From NCBI GenBank assembly GCA_018384835.1, contig JAHAYB010000238.1, positions 1-6,754 of the forward strand: a stretch of DNA of 6,754 bases, written 5' to 3'. Both the position numbers and the translations under genes were made by a program. The stretch comes from Comamonas sp. (GTDB lineage: Bacteria > Pseudomonadota > Gammaproteobacteria > Burkholderiales > Burkholderiaceae_C). Below the pieces are notes generated by a model. The model searched no databases. It was not told the origin of the DNA and saw nothing but the letters and a program-made list of their open reading frames with translations. Of the stretch, positions 1 to 5,748 are shown in pieces (the stretch's first letter is position 1; each line of letters begins with the position of its first letter).

Positions 1-996
1 GCTTTTGCCGCCTTGGCGCGTGACCTAACGGCCATCCCCGAGACGGCAGAAGCCGGTGCGCTGGCACGCCGCCTCAATAGCGAGGCCAGTGGCGCTCGCT
101 CGCTCATCATGAGTACTTACCGCGCCATGCCCCTGGATGCCAGCCTGAATGCCGCCCAGGTGCGCACCGAGCTGCTAGCACTCGATGAGCGCTGGCAAGA
201 GCTGACCTATTGGCAAGCCATTGCTAAAAACTCCGCTCGCTGGACACCAGATTACCTGCTGGCCTCTATCGACTTGCAACGCAATGCCGATGGCAGCATC
301 AGCCAGGTGCCAGAAGAGGCGGCCGCCTTTCGCACCATTTTGTGGCGCACTTTTGAGATGAGCGCCATCGTCACCCTGGCTGCTATTTTGGTGGGCTACC
401 CACTGGCCTATTGGCTCAGTATCCTGCCCGAGCGCCGCGCCAATCTGCTGATGATTTTGGTGCTGGTACCGTTCTGGACTTCGGTGCTGGTGCGTATTGC
501 CGCTTGGATTGTGCTGCTGCAAAACAATGGCCTAGTCAACCGCTTTTTAATGGGCACGGGGCTGAGTGATGCCCCCATCCCCCTGCTGTTTAACCGCCTG
601 GGGGTGATTATTGCCATGGTGCATATCCTGCTGCCATTTTTGATTTTGCCGCTGTACAGCGTGATGAAGTCGGTGCCACCCAACTACCTGCGTGCTGCCG
701 TGTCGCTGGGCAGCCGCCCGCTGGCCGCCTTCTTCAAGGTGTATGTGCCGCAAACCTATCCGGGCATTGCCGCTGGTGGGCTGCTGGTGTTTATTACCTC
801 AATTGGCTACTACGTTACCCCCGCGCTGCTGGGCGGTGCCAGCGACCAGATGCTGAGCTACTACGTGGCGCAATACACCAACGTGGAAGTGAACTGGGGC
901 ATGGCCGCCGCACTCGGCTCGGTACTGCTGGTCACGACTTTGGCGCTGTACGCCGTTTATCGCAAATTCGGCAAGGCTGAACTGAGCATGGGGTAA
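1..996 (+). CDS. ABC transporter permease, PotB/PotH-like (5' end outside window)
   Basis: Inner-membrane permease of a binding-protein-dependent ABC importer of the spermidine/putrescine type. The frame is open from base 1, so the true start lies upstream; a TTG at 13 is internal and not a convincing start. Of the 331 visible residues, about the first 110 are hydrophilic and helical. This fits the large periplasmic loop after the first membrane helix seen in some members of the family. Five hydrophobic segments follow (about 117-140, 149-172, 199-221, 257-277 and 300-321). The cytoplasmic EAA loop that contacts the ATPase is at about 230-255, reading YLRAAVSLGS and then FKVYVPQTYPG. The next permease begins 3 bases after the stop, so the two should be co-transcribed and form a heterodimeric channel. 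The family is secure. The substrate is not: polyamines are the usual guess, but related importers carry other small organic solutes. Confidence 0.9.
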   Translation, partial: AFAALARDLTAIPETAEAGALARRLNSEASGARSLIMSTYRAMPLDASLNAAQVRTELLALDERWQELTYWQAIAKNSARWTPDYLLASIDLQRNADGSISQVPEEAAAFRTILWRTFEMSAIVTLAAILVGYPLAYWLSILPERRANLLMILVLVPFWTSVLVRIAAWIVLLQNNGLVNRFLMGTGLSDAPIPLLFNRLGVIIAMVHILLPFLILPLYSVMKSVPPNYLRAAVSLGSRPLAAFFKVYVPQTYPGIAAGGLLVFITSIGYYVTPALLGGASDQMLSYYVAQYTNVEVNWGMAAALGSVLLVTTLALYAVYRKFGKAELSMG

Positions 997-999
997 CAC

Positions 1000-1818
1000 A
1001 TGATGAAAACGTCTATCTTCCCTGCCCACTACCGCCTGGCCGACAAGCTCGGCTGGCTGGGGCTGCGCGGCTTTAGCATTGCGGTGCTGCTGTTCCTGCT
1101 GCTGCCGGTGTTTGTGATTGTGCCGCTGTCGTTTTCTAGCGGCTCCTTCCTCTCTTACCCTTTGCCGGGCTGGTCGCTGCAATGGTATCGGGAGCTGTTT
1201 TCCTCCCCCGAATGGGCGCGTGCCACACGCAACAGCTTTATCGTTGCCCCTCTGGCGACTCTGCTGGCCACCAGCCTGGGCACGCTGGCCGCCATGGGAC
1301 TGGCGCGGGGGCGTTTTGTGGGCAAGGGGCTGCTGAGTGCGCTGCTGATTTCGCCCATGGTGGTGCCGATTGTGGTAGTGGCCGTCAGTACCTACTTGGT
1401 GTTTGCCCGCCTAGGGCTGTCGGAAACCTATCTGGGTCTGGTGCTGGTACACGCTGCGCTGGGTGCGCCCTTTGTAGTAACTACGGTGCTGGCCAGTTTG
1501 CAGAACTTCAATCACAACCTGGTTAAAGCCAGCCTCAGCCTGGGAGCCAGCCCGGTAGAGACTTTCTTCAAAGTCACTCTGCCGGTCATTGCACCTGGCG
1601 TGATTTCTGGTGCGCTGTTTGCCTTTGCCGCCTCGTTTGACGAAGTGGTGGTCACGCTCTTTTTAGCAGGCCCCGAACAAATCACGCTGCCGCGCCAGAT
1701 GTTTACCGGTATTCGTGAAAATATCTCGCCAGTGATTGCGGCGGTGGCCACCTTGCTGACCATCTTCACCACCGCCCTGATGATGACGCTGGAGTGGCTG
1801 CGCGGGCGGCGCAAGTAA
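1000..1818 (+). CDS. ABC transporter permease, PotC/PotI-like
   Basis: Second inner-membrane permease of the same importer, 272 residues, a usual length for PotC/PotI proteins. Six hydrophobic segments are visible at about 24-46, 79-101, 111-133, 143-164, 197-219 and 243-265, with a short positively charged end (RGRRK). The EAA loop at 174-200 reads KASLSLGAS, then FKVTLPVIAPG, with Gly182 and the Leu-Pro pair (194-195) in their expected places. The SFDEVVVTLF stretch (212-221) resembles the acidic motif of PotC-type permeases. The start ATG at 1000 follows the previous stop by 3 bases. A G-run at 991-993 (GGGG if 990 is included) is the only Shine-Dalgarno candidate, so translational coupling to the upstream gene is likely. 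A second ATG at 1003 is possible. A strong terminator follows directly, so this is the last gene of the operon. The transported substrate cannot be read from the sequence. Confidence 0.92.
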   Translation: MMKTSIFPAHYRLADKLGWLGLRGFSIAVLLFLLLPVFVIVPLSFSSGSFLSYPLPGWSLQWYRELFSSPEWARATRNSFIVAPLATLLATSLGTLAAMGLARGRFVGKGLLSALLISPMVVPIVVVAVSTYLVFARLGLSETYLGLVLVHAALGAPFVVTTVLASLQNFNHNLVKASLSLGASPVETFFKVTLPVIAPGVISGALFAFAASFDEVVVTLFLAGPEQITLPRQMFTGIRENISPVIAAVATLLTIFTTALMMTLEWLRGRRK

Positions 1819-1820
1819 GT

Positions 1821-1859
1821 TAAAAACCCTGTAAGTCTAAAAAGCTTACAGGGTTTTTA
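1821..1859 (+). terminator. Intrinsic terminator of the permease operon
   Basis: A 15-bp perfect inverted repeat (1821-1835 with 1845-1859; core ccctgtaag / cttacaggg) has a 9-base loop. The outer pairs are an A-run on one side and a T-run (1854-1858) on the other, so the hairpin can also act on the minus strand. It begins 3 bases after the permease stop codon. Confidence 0.9.
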
Positions 1860-1916
1860 TTTGGCGGGGAGGGACAATATACAGCGCTACCAATGTTGCT
1901 ACCATCCCAAAAAAAT

Positions 1917-1947
1917 AGCCCTTGTAAGCGGTTGACTTACAAGGGCT
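1917..1947 (-). terminator. Intrinsic terminator of tRNA-Ser, bidirectional
   Basis: The 12-bp stem pairs 1917-1928 with 1936-1947 (core gcccttgtaag / cttacaagggc) around a 7-base loop. On the minus strand the transcript runs from the tRNA through this hairpin into a U-run given by the seven A's at 1909-1915. On the plus strand T's at 1947-1951 follow the stem, so it could also back up the permease terminator. Its stem is nearly the same as that of the hairpin at 1821-1859. Confidence 0.88.
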
Positions 1948-1963
1948 TTTTGCTTTTTCATAT

Positions 1964-2053
<90 letters not shown>

Positions 2054-2071
2054 TATACCAGGCAATCGGGC

Positions 2072-2100
2072 ATTCTAGCAGGATTTTGGCGGTATCTGGC
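2072..2100 (-). promoter_or_regulatory. Probable tRNA-Ser promoter
   Basis: On the minus strand the -10 box TAGAAT (2072-2077) is followed by a GC-rich stretch (GCCCG), the kind of discriminator found at stable-RNA promoters under stringent control. Transcription would start about 11 bases before the mature tRNA end. The -35 position at 17-bp spacing (gccaga, 2095-2100) matches the sigma-70 consensus poorly, so the call rests on the -10 box, the discriminator and the position. Confidence 0.5.
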
Positions 2101-2120
2101 GGGTTGCTGGATACGTCTAT

Positions 2121-2684
2121 TTATTTGATGCGTTTGAGGGCTGGGCGGCGCTTAGTGCTGGCAGGAGGGGTGTCGTCGCCATTCTCGTCAGGCGCGTGCT
2201 TGGGGTCGGTCTGTGCTTGAGCATCTTCTTCATCCTCATCTAGTGCATCGGCATCAGACGGGTGCTTATGGGGCATGAGCTGCACGACAGGTGCAGGGCG
2301 CTTATGGCCTGGCTGCGCCTTGGGGGCGGTAGAAGAGGGTTGGCTGGGCGCAGAGGCGCTAGGCTCTTCCGGCTCAAAAGACATGCCTTGATTGGTTTCG
2401 CGGGCAAACAGAGCTAGCACTCTGCCAACGGGTAGCAAGATGTCATGCGGCTTGCCGCCAAAACGGGCTTTGAAGCTGATGTACTCGTTGCCCATCTGCA
2501 AGTCGCTGGTCGCGTCGTAGCTGACGTTCAGCACAATATGCCCGTCTTGCACAAAAGTAGGGGGCACTTGCACCGTGTTATCTACCAGTACTACCAGTTG
2601 TGGGGTCAGGCCATTGTCGGTACACCATTCATGCCAAGCACGCAGTAAATAGGGGCGGGGCGAAGTGCAGGAGTGCTCATTCAT
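2121..2684 (-). CDS. sspB: ClpXP protease specificity-enhancing factor SspB
   Basis: Adaptor protein that delivers ssrA-tagged polypeptides, released from stalled ribosomes, to the ClpXP protease in the cytoplasm. There are 187 residues from the ATG at 2684. The folded substrate-binding domain covers about 8-105 (RPYLLRAWHEWCTDNGLTP, HIVLNVSYDAT, ISFKARFGG, ILLPVGRVLALFARE). A Pro/Ala/Ser-rich and then strongly acidic linker follows at 106-177, including DEDEED near 149-154. The protein ends in RPALKRIK, which corresponds to the ClpX-binding tail of E. coli SspB (RPALRVVK). The ATG is preferred to a TTG two codons upstream because an AGG lies about 10 bases before the ATG but only 4 before the TTG. 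sspA lies directly upstream on the same strand, the usual arrangement. I see no obvious intrinsic terminator after the stop. Confidence 0.95.
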   Translation of the reverse strand: MNEHSCTSPRPYLLRAWHEWCTDNGLTPQLVVLVDNTVQVPPTFVQDGHIVLNVSYDATSDLQMGNEYISFKARFGGKPHDILLPVGRVLALFARETNQGMSFEPEEPSASAPSQPSSTAPKAQPGHKRPAPVVQLMPHKHPSDADALDEDEEDAQAQTDPKHAPDENGDDTPPASTKRRPALKRIK

Positions 2685-2693
2685 TGGCAAGTT

Positions 2694-2697
2694 ACCT
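2694..2697 (-). promoter_or_regulatory. sspB ribosome binding site (decides the start)
   Basis: AGGT on the minus strand lies 9 bases before the ATG at 2684. The competing TTG at 2690 would have a spacer of only about 3-4 bases, so the ATG is the better start. The match to the Shine-Dalgarno consensus is short. Confidence 0.5.
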
Positions 2698-2739
2698 ATA
2701 ACAAAACAAGAAGCGATGGCGGATAGGGGGAGAAGTAGA

Positions 2740-2792
2740 GCGCCCCAGCCTAGCCACTCAAGGCAAGAGATGCCGGCGACAGCTAGGGGCGC
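2740..2792 (-). other. Imperfect hairpin between sspA and sspB
   Basis: gcgcccc at 2740-2746 can pair with ggggcgc at 2786-2792, and tagc (2751-2754) with gcta (2782-2785). A small inner hairpin can also form (ggca 2762-2765 with tgcc 2771-2774). No U-run follows on the minus strand, so it does not look like an intrinsic terminator. It fills much of the roughly 115-base gap between two co-directional genes and could be an mRNA processing or stability element. Chance pairing in GC-rich DNA is also possible. Confidence 0.35.
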
Positions 2793-2800
2793 ACGCAGGC

Positions 2801-3415
2801 TTACTTGCGCATGACTTTTTCAGAGGGGGTGAGCGCTTCGATATACGCTGGGCGCGAGAAGATGCGCTCGGCATACTTGAGCAAGGGCGCGGCGTTTTTC
2901 GATAGCTCAATGCCGTAATAGTCCAAGCGCCACAGCAGCGGGGCAATGGCCACATCCAGCATAGAGAAGTTCTCGCCCAGCATGTATTTGTTTTTTAGGA
3001 ATACAGGAGCGAGTTGGGTAAGGCGTTCTCGGATGTGGGTACGCGCCTTCTCTAGGTTCTTGTCTTGCCCTTTTTTGCCGGTTTGGGCTTCCAGGGTGTT
3101 GACGTGGGTGAACAGCTCTTTTTCAAAATTGAGCAAGAACAAGCGCACACGGGCGCGGTCCACTGGGTCGCCAGGCATCAGTTGCGGGTGGGGAAAGCGC
3201 TCATCAATGTATTCGTTGATGATGTTGGACTCGTACAAAATCAAGTCACGCTCCACCAAAATGGGAACCTGCCCATAGGGGTTCATGGCCATGATTTCTT
3301 CGGGCTTGCTGAACAGGTCAACATCGCGAATTTCAAAGTCCATGCCTTTTTCAAACAGCACAAAGCGGCAGCGGTGGGAATAGGGGCTGGTCGTGCCAGA
3401 GTAAAGCACCATCAT
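2801..3415 (-). CDS. sspA: Stringent starvation protein A, SspA (glutathione-transferase fold)
   Basis: Cytoplasmic protein of 204 residues. In E. coli, SspA binds RNA polymerase-sigma70 holoenzyme and alters transcription during starvation and acid stress. The thioredoxin-like N domain covers about 2-80 (VLYSGTTSPYSHRCRFVLFE; YGQVPILVERDLILYESNII). The all-helical C domain runs from about 85 to 200 and includes ENFSMLDVAIAPLLWRLDYYGI. Pro75-His76-Pro77 matches the surface PHP motif of SspA proteins. Ser10 sits where many homologues carry Cys as I recall them, in line with a non-enzymatic role; that comparison is from memory. The ATG at 3415 has CAGGAG 8 bases upstream, and a second ATG follows at 3412. 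It sits between petC and sspB on the same strand. A terminator-like hairpin in its leader suggests that expression may be limited separately from petABC. Confidence 0.96.
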   Translation of the reverse strand: MMVLYSGTTSPYSHRCRFVLFEKGMDFEIRDVDLFSKPEEIMAMNPYGQVPILVERDLILYESNIINEYIDERFPHPQLMPGDPVDRARVRLFLLNFEKELFTHVNTLEAQTGKKGQDKNLEKARTHIRERLTQLAPVFLKNKYMLGENFSMLDVAIAPLLWRLDYYGIELSKNAAPLLKYAERIFSRPAYIEALTPSEKVMRK

Positions 3416-3435
3416 GGCAAAAACTCCTGTAATTC

Positions 3436-3477
3436 AAAAAGCAGCTGGGCGCTGCTTGCATAGCGCCCAAAAACTGC
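3436..3477 (-). terminator. Terminator-like hairpin in the sspA leader (possible attenuator)
   Basis: On the minus strand, tgggcgct (3469-3462) pairs with agcgccca (3453-3446) around an 8-base loop. An outer GCAG (3477-3474) pairs with CTGC (3444-3441), and TTTTT (3440-3436) follows. A competing short hairpin GCAGC/GCTGC (3455-3451 with 3445-3441) would use the same U-run. The structure ends only 20 bases before the sspA start codon. It is either a second terminator for read-through from petC or an attenuator in the sspA transcript. Confidence 0.5.
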
Positions 3478-3490
3478 AAAGGTTTAACAC

Positions 3491-3535
3491 AAAAACCGCC
3501 TGCTCGCACACAAAGGGGTGTGCAGGCAGGCGGTT
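3491..3535 (-). terminator. Intrinsic terminator of the petABC operon
   Basis: On the minus strand, aaccgcctgc (3535-3526) pairs with gcaggcggtt (3503-3494). After a 2-by-2 internal mismatch, gcacac/gtgtgc (3506-3511 with 3518-3523) forms an inner stem around a 6-base loop. The T-run from 3495 to 3491 follows the stem. It starts 17 bases after the petC stop codon. Confidence 0.85.
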
Positions 3536-3552
3536 GGCAAGACGAAGAAGGC

Positions 3553-4299
3553 TTACTTCACATCTTTCCAGAAGGCGGCATTGAGCTTCCAGGCAATCAG
3601 GATGAAGATGCCCAGGAAAATCAGCACGCCCAAACCAATATTGGTGCGCGAGACTTGGGCAGGCTCGCCCATCCATTGCAGGTAGTTAACCAGGTCGCCC
3701 ACGGCCTCGTCGTACTTTTCAGGGCTTAAAGTACCGGGGGTGATTTGCTCCCAGCCTTTGAAAGCACCTTCCTCAAAGATGGCGCGGCGCTGGCCTTGCA
3801 GCTCCCACAGGGCATGGGGCATCCCTACCGAGGGAAAGGCCAGGTTGTTCCAGCCCGTGCCACGGGTATCGTCCACGTAGAAGGTGCGCAGGAAGGTGTA
3901 CAAGTAGTTTGCGCCTGAGCCGCCATTGCCAGCGCTAGAGCGGGCAATCACGGTCAGATCTGGCGGGTTGGCACCAAACCAGACTTTGGCCTCTTTGGGG
4001 TTGATGGCGGAAATCATGGTCTCGCCCACCTTGTCGGTGGTAAACAGCAGATTGCTTTTGATTTCCTGCTCAGACAGGCCAATATCCTGCAAGCGGTTAA
4101 AGCGCATGAAGGCCGCAGAGTGGCAGCTCAAGCAGTAGTTAACAAACAGCTTGGCACCGTTTTGCAGCGATGCTTGGTCGCGCACATTGATGGGCGCTTT
4201 GTCCATGGGGAAGCCCCCATCAGAGGCTTGGGCCGTACCCAAACCCGCACCAGCGGCTACGCCCAAAGCTGTGAGCAAGGTAAGAAACAGTTTTTTCAT
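3553..4299 (-). CDS. petC: Ubiquinol-cytochrome c reductase, cytochrome c1 subunit
   Basis: c-type cytochrome subunit of the bc1 complex. It takes electrons from the Rieske protein and passes them to soluble or membrane cytochrome c on the periplasmic side. The 248 residues start with a Sec-type signal peptide (MKK, hydrophobic core, likely cut after AQA near residue 25). The covalent heme motif CLSCH gives Cys56, Cys59 and His60 as an axial ligand. Met160 in PSVGMPHALWE is the likely sixth ligand. A single C-terminal membrane anchor (about 221-240) ends in FWKDVK. The ATG at 4299 has AGGAG 9 bases upstream. It follows petB by 22 bases and ends the operon, with a GC-rich terminator immediately after. 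All key residues are present, and length and layout are normal for proteobacterial cytochrome c1. Confidence 0.97.
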   Translation of the reverse strand: MKKLFLTLLTALGVAAGAGLGTAQASDGGFPMDKAPINVRDQASLQNGAKLFVNYCLSCHSAAFMRFNRLQDIGLSEQEIKSNLLFTTDKVGETMISAINPKEAKVWFGANPPDLTVIARSSAGNGGSGANYLYTFLRTFYVDDTRGTGWNNLAFPSVGMPHALWELQGQRRAIFEEGAFKGWEQITPGTLSPEKYDEAVGDLVNYLQWMGEPAQVSRTNIGLGVLIFLGIFILIAWKLNAAFWKDVK

Positions 4300-4321
4300 G
4301 ATCGTTTTCTCCTGACTCGTA

Positions 4322-5737
4322 TTAGTGGGGCTTGAAAGTCACGCGCTCGGGCACGGGCTTGGTTGCACCAATTTGGCTCCACCAGGGCATGAGCAGGAAG
4401 AATCCAAAGTACAGCAAAGTACCAATTTGAGAGACTTTTTCACCCACGGGGAAGGGGGGCAGCACGCCCAGATAGCCCAGGATGACAAAGTTCACTACAA
4501 ACACGGCATACAGCCACTTGTGCCAGCCGGGACGGTAGCGGATGGATTTGACCTCGCAGAAGTCCAGCCAGGGTAGGGCAAACAAAATTACCACTGCGCC
4601 ACCCATCACCACCACCCCCCAGAACTTGGCATCAATCACGCTCATCAGGGCAATGGCAACAATACCAGCACCCACGGCTACCAGCTTGAACAGGCCGGGC
4701 AGCTTGCTCTTGAAAGCGGCAAAACCCATTGCCAGTACCACGCAGGCCATCAGCGCGTACATCATTTCAGCGGTAATAGCGCGCAGCATGGAGTAGAAGG
4801 GCGTGAAGTACCACACGGGAGCGATGTGGTTAGGCGTTTTCAGCGGGTCAGCGGGGATGAAGTTGTTGAACTCTAGGAAGTAGCCGCCAAACTCAGGGGC
4901 AAAGAACACCACCGCCGAGAACAGGAACAGCAACACTGCCACGCCAAAACTGTCGTGCACGGTGTAGTAGGGGGGGAAGGGCACGCCATCCAGAGGGTTG
5001 CCCTTGGCATCCTTAGGAGCGCCGGGGGCTTTGATTTCCACGCCATCGGGGTTGTTGGAGCCTACGTCGTGCAGCGCCAGCAAGTGGGCAACAATCAGGC
5101 CAATCAGCACCAAAGGCACAGCAATTACGTGGAAGCTGAAGAAGCGGTTGAGCGTTGCATCGCCCACCACGTAGTCACCACGAATAAGAAGAGCCAGGTC
5201 AGGGCCAATCACGGGCACAGCGGCAAACAGGTTCACAATCACCTGTGCGCCCCAGTAGGACATCTGACCCCAGGGCAGCAGATAGCCCATGAAGGCTTCA
5301 GCCATCAGCGCCAGGAAAATTGCGCAACCAAAAATCCACACCAGTTCACGCGGTTTGCGGTAGGAGCCGTAAATCAAGCCCCGGAACATGTGCAAATACA
5401 CCACCACAAAGAAGGCCGATGCGCCGGTGGAGTGTAGGTAGCGAATCAGCCATCCCCAGGGCACATCACGCATGATGTATTCCACTGAGGCAAAGGCTTT
5501 TTCAGCGTCGGGCTTGTAGTGCATCACCAGGAAAATGCCAGTGACAATTTGAATCACCAGCACCAGCAGCGCCAGCGAGCCGAAGATGTACCAAAAGTTG
5601 AAGTTCTTCGGAGCGTAGTACTCCGACATGTGTACCTTGTAAGCTGAGAACGCCGTCGGGAAGCGGTTCTCAAACCAATTCACCACCTTGGCACCGGTGG
5701 GTGCATTGGGGTCAATATCCTTGAATTCGTGAGCCAT
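4322..5737 (-). CDS. petB: Ubiquinol-cytochrome b subunit of the bc1 complex
   Basis: Membrane core of the bc1 complex. It holds hemes bL and bH and the quinol oxidation (Qo) and quinone reduction (Qi) sites that drive the Q cycle. It has 471 residues, longer than the roughly 380 of mitochondrial cytochrome b. The heme ligands are His102 and His116 in helix B (13 residues between) and His203 and His218 in helix D (14 between). The cd loop GYLLPWGQMSYWG (151-163) is intact. The Qo motif is PVWY (307-310) where mitochondria and alphaproteobacteria have PEWY. Between the Qo loop and the helix starting FWGVVVMGG there are about 50 extra residues (321-371) with two hydrophobic segments, so I count about ten membrane segments rather than eight. 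The ATG at 5737 has AAGGA about 9 bases upstream and follows the petA stop by 11 bases, so coupled translation is likely. Confidence 0.97.
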   Translation of the reverse strand: MAHEFKDIDPNAPTGAKVVNWFENRFPTAFSAYKVHMSEYYAPKNFNFWYIFGSLALLVLVIQIVTGIFLVMHYKPDAEKAFASVEYIMRDVPWGWLIRYLHSTGASAFFVVVYLHMFRGLIYGSYRKPRELVWIFGCAIFLALMAEAFMGYLLPWGQMSYWGAQVIVNLFAAVPVIGPDLALLIRGDYVVGDATLNRFFSFHVIAVPLVLIGLIVAHLLALHDVGSNNPDGVEIKAPGAPKDAKGNPLDGVPFPPYYTVHDSFGVAVLLFLFSAVVFFAPEFGGYFLEFNNFIPADPLKTPNHIAPVWYFTPFYSMLRAITAEMMYALMACVVLAMGFAAFKSKLPGLFKLVAVGAGIVAIALMSVIDAKFWGVVVMGGAVVILFALPWLDFCEVKSIRYRPGWHKWLYAVFVVNFVILGYLGVLPPFPVGEKVSQIGTLLYFGFFLLMPWWSQIGATKPVPERVTFKPH

Positions 5738-5748
5738 CGTGTCTTCCT

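Noticed and set aside
175..522. A 115-codon minus-strand open frame opposite the first permease
   Set aside because: It is antisense to a clearly conserved permease, is rich in His and Gln, and shows no family resemblance.
1860..1908. Possible small gene or attachment site beside the tRNA
   Set aside because: I see no open frame with a start and ribosome site, no partial repeat of the tRNA 3' end, and no integrase gene in the window.
2685..2690. Upstream TTG start for sspB adding two residues
   Set aside because: The spacer from the only Shine-Dalgarno candidate would be about 4 bases, while the ATG at 2684 has a normal spacer.
3065..3463. A 132-codon plus-strand open frame opposite sspA
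   Set aside because: It is antisense to a gene with clear family motifs, and its peptide shows no known domain.
3457..3485. sspA promoter with TATGCA as -10 box
   Set aside because: No acceptable -35 box is found at 16-18 bp, and the TTGCAG upstream is only 11 bp away.
4955..5437. A 160-codon plus-strand open frame opposite petB
   Set aside because: It lies wholly inside the well-supported cytochrome b gene, its peptide is rich in His and Gln as expected for antisense of membrane-helix codons, and it has no recognisable domain.
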